Of a DNA stretch of 64,000 bases, positions 37,601 to 52,600 are shown piece after piece. A program made the position numbers and the translations under genes. The notes under the pieces are model-generated. The model saw only the letters and a list, made by a program, of their open reading frames with translations, had not been told where the DNA came from and made no database searches. The stretch's first letter is position 1; each line of letters starts with the position of its first letter. This DNA comes from Antedon mediterranea (Eukaryota > Echinodermata > Crinoidea > Comatulida > Antedonidae): contig NC_092679.1 of NCBI RefSeq assembly GCF_964355755.1, positions 990,001 through 1,054,000 on the forward strand. Direction: 5' to 3'.

Positions 37601-40600
37601 GAATAGCAAAAGAAAGAAGTAAACGGAGGAGAGCTTTGGAGGCGGGATATGTCTTGCAGTGGACTGCTATATCCTAATATAATTATACAGTACTCGTCTC
37701 AATGACAAACTGACCTTGAGCCAATTCAAATCCTTGAAATTTGACCGGTTGTGCGTAGTTGACCAAACGGGAGAGATACGGATGAATAGTTAGTGTAGCT
37801 CCGCTGTAATGATACTTGGAGACTATTAGATCCAAATTATCGTCTTGGTTTATATCACCCTATAAACAATAACAAAACAGTATTATAAATGTACATTGAA
37901 GAAGTTCGTAGAAAATGATTATAAACCTTCTGTGTTAGAAATATACTATATAAAACCATCATATATATATATACAGTCAACTCTTCCAATACCTCACTCT
38001 CTAAAAACCGGAAACTCTCTAAAAACTCAGACTTTTCTTGAGGACCAAAAGGTCCCATTTTTTTATCATTAAAAACACATTCAGAATACCAGACTTTCCA
38101 GAAACCCAGACATATTTGGCCATCCCAAAGGTATCTAGGTATTAGGAGCATTGCCTGTATATTATACTGGTTTTCAGGAGAATCACTTGCAATGGTAAAA
38201 ATCATTTGAAAACGAAGTCTGTGACCATTTCAACCTCAAGAAAAAAGTTTCTGGTTTTCAGAGAGTCAGTATTGAGAGAGTTGACTGGTAAAGTCCATTA
38301 TTTGTTTACAAACCTTTTTGTTTGAAATCTTCAAATCTATATCTTCGGATTCTTTGAATTCACCGTTGCTAGGGGGTACCGTGCTACTTGGCGATTCAGA
38401 TGCTACACTTGCTCCATTTTCCATAATACTACCAATGTCCGCTATAAATAAAAGAAAATATTACGATTTTCAAAAAATGTATTTTACAATTTTAGAAGTG
38501 TGAAATGTATACTTCTTAGTTAATAATAATAATACTTTTTAGTTTAAAAAATGCCCCCTTTTTAAATAAAAGATCCAATCATTTATTTATTTCAATTTAT
38601 TTTGAGAGGACATTGTAACTGCACTACAGCTGGACTTGAAGATGCCCTCATTGATAAATAGATATTGAATAGTGTACCATTTTATTACTTTTTTTAAATC
38701 GGAATGTAAATTATTATTTTTGTTAACCAACCAAAACCAGGAAATAGCAATTTAATTTTTGTTAATAAACTTTATTTAAATTAATCATGCTTTTGATTAC
38801 ACAAAATGATTGGTTAGAAAAATCTTTCAAGTTAATTTTAAATAAACAACATTCAAAAGCATCAATATATATCATTGATTAATAAAAACCAATACATGAT
38901 CAATATATAAGAAATCAATAATCAACAAATCTGCATAAATTATTTACTGCATTTGAAACATAAAAGTCACCATGCAGCGGATGTTTTTCATGGTAGATTT
39001 TGTGCACTAGAAAGATCAAGCAGAATCAGTAGCAGTGAACATAAAAACTCCTATTCTATTGTGAAACCACATCAAGCAAAAATCCTATAACACCCTAACT
39101 TGTTTATTCTTTTCTATGAGCACTCACAGGTTAAACCCAGAGGCATCAGAGCATGAACACTGTATCTATCCAGAGTTGGAGGGCCCCTTAGGAGTGCTAA
39201 ACCAGGGGCCCAGAGCATGAACAACCGGTCCACTGCATCTACCCAGCGTTGGAGTGCCCCTTAGGAGTGCTAAACCAGGGGCCCAGAGCATGAACAACCG
39301 GTCCACTGCATCTACCCAGCGTTGGAGTGCCCCTTAGGAGTGCTAAACCAGGGGCCCAGAGCATGAACAACCGGTCCACTGCATCTACCCAGCGTTTGAG
39401 TGCCCCTTAGGAGTGCTAAACCAGAGGCCCAGAGCATGAACAACCGGTCCTTTGTATCTACGAAGCGTTGGAGAGCTCCTTAGGAGTGCTAAACAAGGGG
39501 CCCAGAGCATGAACAACCGGTCCATTGTATCTACGAAGTGTTGGAGAGCTCCTTAGGAGTGCTAAACCAGGGGCCCCAGAGCATGAACAACCGGTCCATT
39601 GTATCTACCCAGCGCCAGCGGTTGGAGTGCTCCTTAGGACTCGGAGTGCTAAATTGGGGGGGGGGGGGGGCCCTATGCATCCTGTGTTACGATACTGCCT
39701 TTAATAGCATCTACCTAAACTGTCTCTATCATTTCCACTACAGCCCTAGTGTTGAATATATCTGTTTCAGCCTATATTATCCACTTTCCGGTCTAAAAAC
39801 ACTAATTAACAAGTCTTTGTTGCCCTCAAATTATCTCATTCAATGAAACAGTAAACATGAAAATAAGCTCTCATAGAGATATGATATTAATAGTTTCTAT
39901 AATATATCTATGGTGTTGTAAATGTACATCATCAAAACAAAATAAACATGTTGGTGATGCTATTATTGTGCAGGAGATACACTTTGTATTTTACTTTAGT
40001 TTGTCATACAACGCATGATCATTTTATATAATAATCACCATGAAACTTAAGGAAAAAAAACAGATATGGTTTGTTTCTGTTTTGTAAATTTCTAACGCAT
40101 TATATTGTATTATATTGTACTAAACACATTGTATTTCAACAAAACATATATGCTATCAATAACAATAAAACTTTACAATTCACATTTGCGAGAGTGGATT
40201 TTGTTATACACTTACAGTTATTTATTCCTACATTTTAACAAATGAACCAACTAATAAAAATCTGAAATTCCCTTTCCATAAATCAAAATTTACCACTGTG
40301 TAAAAATATAATCTATGCTGTGATAAAAGCTGATTAAAACATAATGATACAATGATACTATGAGATGATGAATAATGACAATGATTATGATGACAACAAT
40401 GATATACACAAAGTGATGATGGTGATAGTCCATAGTGAAATACTTAAACTGGATAAACAAAGAAAGGTTCTTTTTATAAAACCCTTGGAAATATAATGGA
40501 AGAGTCAAAACATAGAGATATTTACTTTTGCTCTGTCTACACTATCAAACTTTATGTGACAAAGAAATGTGATGTTTTCATATACGGACATGATGATGTG

Positions 40601-43600
40601 ATATCACTGTATTTGGACACACTTTTTTTTTCAAAGTAATTTGATTGTGTAGACAGTGCTTTACAGGATATTAAACCTCCAATTGAAAGAAATGAATTAC
40701 AGTAAATTCCATTTTGATTTGAGGGGTTTTTTTTGCAAATTATTTATCCAGTTATGTATTCACAAACAGACAACAGATGCTAATTTTCAAACAATGATAT
40801 ACATGATGTTAAATGATAAGTTACACTCAACTTCAAAATGTGAACAAATTCTAGAGAATTCTATCAGAATAGAAATCTATAGAATTTTATCTGGGCATTG
40901 AGATTTTAATGAGTAAACTGAAAATAGTATTAAAATATACGAATATTTGAACAATCTGCAAAAACTCTGTTTTCAGCAAATTTCTCCATTTCTTTAGAAA
41001 CTCAATTGCTACAATGCTTGTGAGGGCGCTGTTTGTGCTATTTGTTTCAGTTTACTCATCGGTGACGGGATCATATGATCACATTCAAACAGTATCAAGG
41101 TGCATTACTAGGCTAATTATTGTACATGGCAGCATCGACACAATGGCTCTTGACGAATATCATTTGATTAAACACCCTGCTAAAATGCATCTATTTATCA
41201 CACAAATATATAGTTTATATTGTTCACAATATCAAAGTATATAATGAGTTCACATATAATTCACAAAAATAATTTAAAGTTGTGATTCATTTCATTATAC
41301 TCTGAAAATATATGTGCATTTACATCAATTAAAGCCCCTAATTGCAATATACTGTATTAGAAAACATAGCCAGCTTCCTAAAGCTCTGTCCACACTATCA
41401 AACACTGTCAAAAAATGTGATGTGCCCATATATGGACATGATGATGTCACATCACTACCATATTTAAGCATATCAATACCACATTTGGGCACATCACACA
41501 TTTTTTGTGTCAAACTAGTTTGATAGTGTAGACAGAGCTTAATATATCACAATATGGTTCCAACCAGCATTTAGTGGATACCCAGTTTTAAAGAAAAATA
41601 GTTTAAGCAGTAGTAATGACAAGTGCCAATATTATCCTCTGCACATGCATAATAATACCATGCAAGAATGATGGTGATAAGGCTAGGAAAGTGATGTACC
41701 ATTTGTCTTCTTCCGCTCTTCCGACTCCACGATTGGAGGCTGATCATCTTCCGATGAGCTATCTATGGAAGTTGGGTGGATGGGATGTGATGTTTAATGA
41801 ACGAAACATATAACAACCCTAATGTGTTCTATACATTGGATTCAAGACTTGTGAATTGGGGTAAGTGTTGGAGCAGGGCATGTAATGTGGGCCATCAAAC
41901 ACTAAATACTATCTATCAAAAACTAAAATTATCTTTTTAAAACCTAAGAATATCCTATTCTCAAAAAAATATTAATAAAAAAAAAAATAAATTGTGAAAT
42001 TATTACTCTCTGTTAAACATCACATCCATCAATGTAAAATATGAACAAAACCAATCCAATATAATCTGTTTTATATTATATTATTTTATACCCATCCTAC
42101 CCAAACACACGATAATGTATAGAAATTGGATGCATTAAGAATTTAGTAATACTAATATTGTGTGAAGAACATAGGTATTTATGATACCCCATCTTTCTCT
42201 GTCACACAGAGGATAATCTATAGACATGTGATTTTTTTCATACTGTGTGCACTGGGAATTTAGTAATACTAATATTGAATAAACATTATATGCAATTATG
42301 TTACAGTGCTATGAATGTATAAACGCTATGGTATCATCAATAACGAATGCGATGATCAATAAACATAAAATCAATTCACATTCTAAAATTAAAAACTTAT
42401 CACATTATCAGGAAATGATCAAACAAAATATACTGACTAACTTGATTGTATGTTTCATGAGTGTTATTGTAATATCTTTAAAATTCTTTCAGACTGAAAC
42501 TTATTTCTACTTTTACAGATTGTAATGTTTGAGTATGGAATTTAATACATTTTCAATTTCAAAATTGAGGCTACCTCCTCTGCCATATCCCCTATTGGAG
42601 TCCACCCTGCCCCACCCTGCCCCACCCTCTCCCCACTGCGATTGTGTTGGAGTTGAATGAATGTGTAGTTACATAATACCTCTGTGATCATATCAAACTT
42701 GTTTTCAAAGTACATATGAAATAACACACTGCTTTTGATACTTACCCGATTCACCCACACAGTCCTCATCAACCTCTTCTCTCAAACCCTTTGCTATCCT
42801 CTCTAACTGATCTACAAGAAAATAATTAATAATTCATTTAAAGGGGTGTGGGGAGGGTCAAATTAATAGAATATTGAGGTACATGCCAAATGTTATATTT
42901 ATGAACAGCCATATACCATAATTATAATTTTAAAAATAACCTTCAAAATGTGCATTATTGTCTTTATTCTTTGATACAAAGTATTATTCCAATAAGAAAA
43001 AATTAAATTGCTTTTCTAACGAATTAATCATTTTGTAAAATTGCCGTAAGCACTTTGAATGTTTGTACAAATTTGATTTAGTAATAGCCATTATTCGTAA
43101 TACAATAATATGCCATTAAAATAGTTCTGCAGGCAATATTCAAATCTGTCTATTGTTATGATACAAGTAAAAACAAATTTTGAATTCATATTTTAATTTT
43201 TTTAAAAACACAGTTTAATAATAATCTTCACATTGGCTCATGTTTCTTGTTAATTGAATTGAATAAGGCATACATATTTCACAACAAATAATACACCAAG
43301 GGGTGGACTTATATCCAGGGATGGACATATATCCAGGGATGGAACTATATCCAGGGGTGGACTTATATCCAGGGATGGACATATATCCAGGGATGGAACT
43401 ATATCCAGGGGTGGACTTACATCCAGGGATGGACTTATATCCAGGGATGGAACTATATCCAGGGGTGAACTTACATCCAGGGATGGACTTGCATCCAGGG
43501 AAGGACTTATATCCAGGGGTGAACTTTCATCCAGGGGTGGACTTGTATCCAGGGGTGGGCTAACATCCAGGGGAGGGCTTGTATCCAGGGGTGGGCTAAC

Positions 43601-46600
43601 ATCCAGGGGAGGGCTTGTATCCAGGGGGAGGCTTACCTCCAGGGGTAGACTAACATCCAGGGGAGGGCTTGTATCCAGGGGGAGGCTTACCTCCAGGGGT
43701 GGGCTTATATCCAGAGATAGCCTTACATCCCGGGATGGACTTTTATAGAGGGGGTAGAGTATATCAAGGGGTGGGCCTATATCCAAAGTTATGAGGCAAT
43801 TTGATGAATACCTTTTTCAACATCAGCTGACAATTTCTTGTTTTTAATAAGAATTTTCTTCTTTAACTTGTTTAATGGAGGCAGTGTACGGTTCGATTCA
43901 AGCTGAAAAAATGAAATATTACAATAATAAAACATGTTTAAATGATTTAAATGTGCGTCACATGTCTATTACAGAACACCTTTAAAACTATGTTCTACAT
44001 AGCAGCTTATGATGATGAAATTAGATTTACCGGATAGTCAGATAATGGTGTCCTTAGCAAGTAATCACCGAGGATCTCTTCACAGTAATTGGCTAACTTG
44101 TATTGCTGTCGCTTACCGCAGTGGTTCTCAAACGAAAGAATGACGGGATACTCAGATGTGATGAAGGCGGTATCTTTGATTGCATGTATTACATCCTGAA
44201 AATAAAAATAAAAGTCACAATAAAATGGTCAGTGTATAATAGTGCTTTGCTCAAAGCTTCTAAGTTTTAGTTACTTCAGTACTTGCAATAAGTGCAATTG
44301 TGTTTGATCCTACCAATAAAATGTAAGTAAAGTGTCTTTCCTAAGGACGTACTATGAGCATTGGTCCCTCCAACACACTGTTTAATGCTCATACATTTAT
44401 AAATATATTTATTGAACTATATAAAAAGTATGAGAGTAATAGAGTACTTTATATAGAAATAAGCCAACTATTTAGCAATCTTCTTAGTATACAAATTGAT
44501 GACTACAAACTGTTTAATACTCTTCTTAGCATACATTTTACAAGTTATTTATTGAACTATATAACAGAATATGAAAGTGATGGAGTATATGGAAATAACC
44601 CAACTACTTAATACTCTTCTTAGTGTGGAACATTTTGAAAATATGATGTCATCAATCACTATGAGGCATCCATAATGTATGAGTGAATTAGTGTACAGGG
44701 AATAATTTCGCCAGTGTAGCATAGCAAAAAGCTATACAAAACAACAATATTGCTAAACATTTCTAAAATTGTGTAGCAAAAAATACAATACAAAACTATG
44801 TTTCTTGACTCAATCAGTTTGATTAGCAATTTTGCTAAACAAAATTACAAAATGAAATTTTTCCCTGGTGTATAACTTTATCTCGTCACATTAAATTCAA
44901 ATGGTGATAAAACAAGTGTGAATTTGTGCCACATGTTAAAGGTACTGTACATGTCAGGTTATAAGGACAACAGTATTCTATAAGGCTTCTAATCAGCAGT
45001 GACAGACCCAGGATTTTGAAGTACAGGTGCACAGGGCCTAGAATGGTAAAACTAAGTGCTGAAACGAACTGAATGTCCCTTCTTGTTCAATATTATGTTA
45101 TTCAATGGTGAATAGGATGATCATACCTTGAATAAAATATCTGTACACATAGCCTTTCCATGAGTAATGATTGGTTCCTCCTCATCTGTCTTACCATCCC
45201 AGCAATCTAGCTCAATACATCTGAATAAAATAGTAAATCACTTATTGAAAATAACAAACCTCAAACTCAAAATAATTTAAATAAAATAATAAACAGAGAT
45301 ATATTTTTAGATATTTTAATTCTTTATTTGAATTATTAATAGTAGTTTAGGTAAATTTGTTGCTCGTTTTTTTTTTCATCCCCTCCGCCCCTCCCCAAAA
45401 AAAATCCCGCCCTCCCACCAACCAACAAAAAAATGCAAGAGACTATTAACCTGCAACCAGACAATAGCACTTGACGATACATCTCAACTGATGACTTTCC
45501 TCCAAACTGTCTACCAATGAGGTAAGTGTTGTGACTTGAGTTTATGAAGTAATGGCTCAACGGTTGTTCCATGTCTTGGTATACCTCTAGACGGTCTAAG
45601 AACACCGGAGCATTCTCATCTGACATTAAGTATCGACATAAACCATCCACACTCATTTTTTCTGCAAGATTTATAGATACGATGTATTAACAAGTATACT
45701 ATGAAAGTAATTTGTATATACTGTTGAGTAGCTCTGCATTTCTTTCTTTTTTGGTTATCATTTTCGTATGTAAAACGCTTATAAACATTAAATTAGGCGC
45801 TATATAAACTACCATTATTAATATTATTATTATTACTAATATTAAAAATAACAAAATGAGGAAAAAAGTATATAAAAATAATAATACTACCACTAACAAA
45901 TGTAATGTTTGAACCGCATGATACTAGCAATCAAACTATGCAGTTTCTAAATTGTTGTATAAAATGTATACATTTTTGTATACAAAATATTAACAACAGC
46001 TTAAAACAGAAAACAAAAGATACAACCAGATGGAATAAAATGTTAAAGCATAATTTAACAAAAGAACTGAAGATTGATGATGTTACAATTATTGAACAGT
46101 AGGCTGAATGGAATGGGCAGGTGTGAATGGAATGGGCAGGTGTGAATGGAATGGGCAGGTGTGAATGGAATGGGCAGGTGTGAATGGAATGGGCAGGTGT
46201 GAATGGAATGGGCAGGTGTGAATGGAATGGGCAGGTGTGAATGGAATGGGCAGGTGTGAATGGAATGGGCAGGTGTGAATGGAATGGGCAGGTGTGAATG
46301 GAATGGGCAGGTGTGAATGGAATGGGCAGGTGTGAATGGAATGGGCAGGTGTGAATGGAATGGGCAGGTGTGAATGGAATGGGCAGGTGTGAATGGAATG
46401 GGCAGGTGTGAATGGAATGGGCAGGTGTGAATGGAATGGGCAGGTGTGAATGGAATGGGCAGGTGTGAATGGAATGGGCAGGTGTGAATGGAATGGGCAG
46501 GTGTGAATGGAATGGGCAGGTGTGAATGGAATGGGCAGGTGTGAATGGAATGGGCAGGTGTGAATGGAATGGGCAGGTGTGAATGGAATGGGCAGGTGTG

Positions 46601-49600
46601 AATGGAATGGGCAGGTGTGAATGGAATGGGCAGGTGTGAATGGAATGGGCAGGTGTGAATGGAATGGGCAGGTGTGAATGGAATGGGCAGGTGTGAATGG
46701 AATGGGCAGGTGTGAATGGAATGGGCAGGTGTGAATAAAAAGATGGGTTTATGAAACAACTGACATGATTGATGGATCATTTTATTTTAGATATTCTGCA
46801 AATTCACTTTAGTTGTTCATTACAATTCCTAAAGCTCTGTCTACACTATCATTATGTGACAAAAAAATCTATTTTTTGTGATGTGTAAAAAGTCTATCAG
46901 AAAAGTGTATCAGAACTCTGTAATGTTACGATTTCCGCGAACATATGAAGAAATATACTGTACCTTTTTCAGAGTATTTAGAATTCTTTTCGTAAGTGTT
47001 GATAATTTGTAGAACACGTGGTCGTGTAAAGAAAGGAAAAAGGATTTCGTTCAGCCTAGGATCTCGTTGATCTTCATTTAAGAAGTTGATTAGTCTTTCT
47101 ACTGATAATCCATCATTTATAATATCTTCATGATTATTTCCTCTGAAAAAAGGAGTTAAAAGAGTAAAGATTGTTTATACTTTGAGTGCAGGATGTGAAT
47201 AAATTAAATATTTATTTAATAGAGTAGCACCCAATAGTTCTTAAAATCATGTCCATAACAAAGAGTAACAACTCGGCTTTAGGAAAAAAGTGTATAACTG
47301 CAGTAATACATTTTTTATAATACCTAAAATGCATTATTACCTCCGCCAGAATGGAGAGATGTTATGTGACTGATCACGTGTGGGTGTGTTACTCAAAAAG
47401 TTATTTTTTATTTTTGTAAGATTTTAAAGGATGGTTTCATAAATTTTCATATGCCTAGGAGGAGGTTTTCACTCTCCGAGTGGCCCTCTAGTTTGCCTTG
47501 CAAGATCTCGCATGCTTTCAGACATGCTAACATACTGCAAACTCTCCTTTCTCTTCTACATCTTACGCTCATGTTACCAACATCAAATGTCAAGATTTTG
47601 TGCTTACATTTTTTTGAATAATTCTTCAACGTCCATTCTGGGACAGATCTTGTGGTAGAGATCATAGAATTTCTCAAAGGGGAAGTCGCTTAAGTCTATC
47701 TCACTATTCTGAAGGATATAATAAAAAAACACTTTATAATCTAATATAGCTTAGATATATCTTTGAAAATGGGATTGCCAATTAAAGGTATCAAAAGTCA
47801 AAGTAAGGAAAATAATGTATTTATTAAATGTTCTGTTGAATTGAAAAATAAAAGAAAAAATTAACATTATAAAAAATATATAATTTTTATATATCAAATT
47901 TTATACTGAGGTAACATTAATTATGAATTTAGAATTTTCCTTTTAATAAACCAACTCAAATAATAACGATATTAGTACGACATTCATTGATAAGTGTATC
48001 TATTTTAACTACCTGTGACATCAATTGTTGAGAATTAATGAGTTCTACAATTGAAATATGCAAGTGAAATAAATCGAGCAGAGCATTAACAGCGCTAATG
48101 TAATGAGCTTGTTTAATATCAAGGTGTACATAATACATTACAATGACATTATTAATGTTATAGCATCATATTAAATGATGCGGACAGTACAGTATTCACT
48201 ATTAATAAATTAGTTTGAACATTATTAAAAATTTAAAGATATGCTTTAAAAATCAGACTATACAATATATACTTATAATCTATAGAGCATTACTCAGATA
48301 CTCCTTGTTTGAGGATAAACAAAAAATGGGAGAGGGGCTACTACTATTATTATTAATATTATTATTTATTATAAAAGTCTAGTAATGTCTAGAATAATAT
48401 TTTATAATTTATTTATGATTTTTTCCTCTGAAAAAAAAGTAGTAAGAGTAAAGAGTATTTATCCTAATTAACAACTTGGTGTCTAAATGTATATGACTAC
48501 ATTAACTTATATAAAATACCCAACATGCATTATTATCTTAATATGTTTCATAGATAGAATGTAAAAAAATTAATTTCTCTCATATTAAATACAATTATTA
48601 AAGTTAATAAAAATGTGTTAGAAGGATAACGTTAACACGGAAACAAAGAAACGATATAAAAAAACAGAACATTACGGAAATTAAATATCACACATATAAT
48701 AACAAAACACCTGCACAGACAGTGGAATACATCAAAATTGAATTTACATAATGCGTACATCAATTCACATCAAACTACATTTCAATTTAAACTTTTATTC
48801 TAGGATTTAATGTAAACAAGTTTACAGAATAAGCTTTGCAAAAGGAGTGGCGGGGAACAGAAAGGGGAAATTTGGATACAACAGAAATTGCTGCACCAAC
48901 ATGACTTAACAATAAAGAAAAAATTCTCTGGCTTGTGAATCAACTGATAGTGATCAACTGAATGAAACATCTCCAAACATATAGTTAGTCAACCCTCCCA
49001 ATACTGGACTATCTGAAAACCCCTTAAAAGGCCCTAAATTCATTTTTTACCATTAAAAACACATTCTGATATCAGAATCTTTGGAAAACCAGACATACAG
49101 TATTAAGCCAGCACAAAGGTGTCCAAGAAGAGTTGACTGTAATCAATATTTACCTTATTTGAGGGTAGTTGTAGCTCTTCTAGCGACTTGGTTACAATCT
49201 TTTCGGTTTTTCCCGAAGCAAATGTCCTGGTTAAACTCTTCACTGGGATTTTCCCATTTGGGTTCACTTGAAACTGAATTCTCATCCAACTGGAAATTTG
49301 AAACAAAATTGTGAAAAAAATATGCATAAAGCTCTGTCTACACAGTCACACTTGTGATGTTTCCATGGACATGATGATGTCAAATCACTACCATATTTGG
49401 TCATATCATTACCATATTTGGGCACATCATCTTTTTTTGTCAAAATAGTTTTATAGTGAAAGACTTTTAAATGTAACTTTGTAAGGTGTTATTTCCGATC
49501 ATATTTATGTTCCTAACTAGTCAATAGAACTATTCATAGAAAGTGCTGTCTGTAGACATGGATCCAAACTTACTTGTACGATGGCATATGAATTATTTCA

Positions 49601-52600
49601 ATTTATGAATTTCTTGTATAATATAACAAGAAGCCACAAAGCCCAAACAGGGAACATAATAAATTAAACGTTCAATAATTATGCTCATAGTCAGCTTATA
49701 ATAAATTAAATGAAATATATATTATGAATTATTTATGAATTTATATTTAGGAATTAATAATTTAATAATAATAAAAAAATAATTGGTTATTGGTTACAAA
49801 ATGTATTCAAGTACATGTACTTTACTGTTGATATCAAATATACAACGAAAAATTATTAATAAAGTTAACACATTCAACCTATAAAAAGAAATCACTATAG
49901 ACAAGAATATTCAATTGTAGAATTATCATTTTTACAAGCATTGTTATATTAAAGCTCAGGCATGAAATTATTATTTTTTGTCCAAAAACTGTAAGTTTAG
50001 ATAATATATATTTTTTTCTTCTCCATATTGTAATATCATTCAATTTTACACGTATTCAGAACCATAAAATTTAATATACTATTTTCTCTTTCTTTATATA
50101 GATAATATTGTTTAAATACGTCCCATGGTTTACATATATCTTGACAAACAGTAGACAGACAATCGAAGAAATTATCATCTTTACACACAGACCCTTGGAG
50201 GAGGTCTAAAAATACCTACTGTTTACGCAGAGAGCCTTGGAGGAGGTCTAAAAATACTTACTGTTTCATTAAACTGGTCATTGGACACACATTACTGGCT
50301 TTAAAATTATGAGTTATTGACTGCAAGCCATCAATCCAAGCCTACAGGAAGAACAACACATTATATTAATACATCTTTATTTATTTATTATCATCATTTT
50401 GTCATTATTTTCATCAGTGTTATTGGACCTACTGAGAGAAAAGTACTTTTATTATATTAAAGAAATATTATTCACAAAAACATACCTGTAAAAACAAAGA
50501 TGAATAAAATCAAACTTTGAATATGCAATTTTGTAGTTTTAATAATTATTTACTTTTGGAAAAAATATGTAACAAAAATGATGATTTCATTTATAAAAAG
50601 GACAAAATAAATAGTTAATTTAACCAAAATCCCATCCACTTTTAGACAATGGGCTTTTTGTTTTTCTTTTCGATTCAATTTTTGGTTAAATTGAACAGGG
50701 AGTTGTAAACAACTCCCTGAATTGAATAACTTTATGTTTATATTTAAATTAATTTTTCTCCAAGAAAATGTATCTTTAAGAATTTATTTATGTTTTAAAA
50801 TATTTATTTATTACCATGTTTAATTAGGATGTAGTAGTATTAATTCAAATGATAACTTTATGTCAATAACTACCACCAGATATCTCTATGAAGACGGTTA
50901 CCTGAACCAGTGGCTCTATTCTGTACCAGTTCTTTGAATTGTGTAATTTGAAGATGATATTACTTTATAATACATAGATGTAAATGAACATGTTAATTAA
51001 GTGTATGCAAAAACTAATTACAAAAGCATGAAATCTGCCTACTTATCCTCAGATTAACAAAAATATACCTTTACCTAATTACAACATGTGCTAAAATGAA
51101 AAACATAAACGCAATTAAGATCTATACTGATATTAACAAAAAAAACAGATATTACTTGAGAAGATGTTCTATTATGTCACAAAATATTAATGTTGTAATA
51201 TCATTAGTCATAAAAATCCATAAATGCTATCGAGCAAACGTCAATCAATATGAGATAACAATGTACGAACAATATTACCAAGATATGATATCATTTTAAG
51301 TGTAGTGTTTATACCATTGAACTCAAAAGTAATGCTTTCACTACAATTGGAACAAAAATGTTTGTTTTCATTACTGTTCTTATAAACAAATTAGGAGAGT
51401 AGATAATCTCATCATCATCTTCCTATACTCTGTGCTGAAACCTCCTTTGAGTATAGTTACACATGGGTTGGTCACATGTAGCTGGGCTTCCTAATTTTCC
51501 TCAAATTTTGTGTTCCACACGTTTCATATTATAATTATTACAATACATTTTTTTTTAATAATTTCAGATTTCTAATAACTGTGGATGGGATTAGTTAAAA
51601 AAATGTTCTGGTTTATAATTTATTTGATATCCTTCTAGAATGGGTAAAATAGTTGAGATAAATGACATGATATTCCAAAGGTAGATTTACAAAATGAAAA
51701 TTGTGCTTTATTATTGATGGGTGTTGAGTGTTTGCTTTGTAATAGAGGACCTAGGTTGTTCCATCGTTTAATTTACTCGGTAAATAAACATTAAATTATT
51801 GTAAACAACGTTGAGATGCTGTAGGCTATTAAATGACAGAAATGTATTATAATAATAATCTTTATTTCTAAAGCTCTATCTACACTATCAAATTTTATGT
51901 TATAAACAAATTTGATGTTCCTCTATATAGACATGATGTCATATTATTACCATGTTTGGGCATATCACTACCATATTTGGGCACATCACAGTAGTTTGAT
52001 AGTGTAGACAGAGCTTTATAAACAGAATTGTAACTTAATAATCTCACCATGTATAAAATTCATTCCAATACCTCCTCACACTATGAAAACGTGTGAAATG
52101 TGAATTTATTATGAATGCTATTTCAGCAATCAACTTATAATGTAATAAAACTGTATCTTAATGAGTTTTTTATTCACCGGACAAATGAAACCACAGCTAA
52201 TAACACTCACACACTTTTAAAATAATGGTTAGATGTTTGTTAGGTTGGATACATATTTTAAAATGTTTTTACAGAAAACAATCGTAGTAGCAAAAATGTT
52301 TATATTATTACAATTTTATATAATGTGCATTATGTAACATAACCACGGCACAAAGTGTATGTTAACAATGTACATTTAATGTTGTGAGTACATACTGTAG
52401 ATTACTACATCATTATTTTTAAATTGCTGCAGTAAAACTGAATCACGAACATGATTAACATGGTACTGTAATGTGTTTGTAGATCATTAGTTGTTGTTTA
52501 GATATCCAAGCATAAAGCTGATCAAATGAGTAATACCAGCTCTGTGTAAACTATCAAACTAGTTTGACAAAAAGTGTGATGTGCACAAATATGGTAGTGA

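Noticed and set aside
43250-43786. Open frame with (SPPLDV)n-like repeats
   Set aside because: Product of the 18-bp minisatellite in a PLCB4 intron.
46055-46780. Open frame of 241 codons with [13 protein letters not shown] repeats
   Set aside because: Product of the uniform 19-bp minisatellite in a PLCB4 intron.
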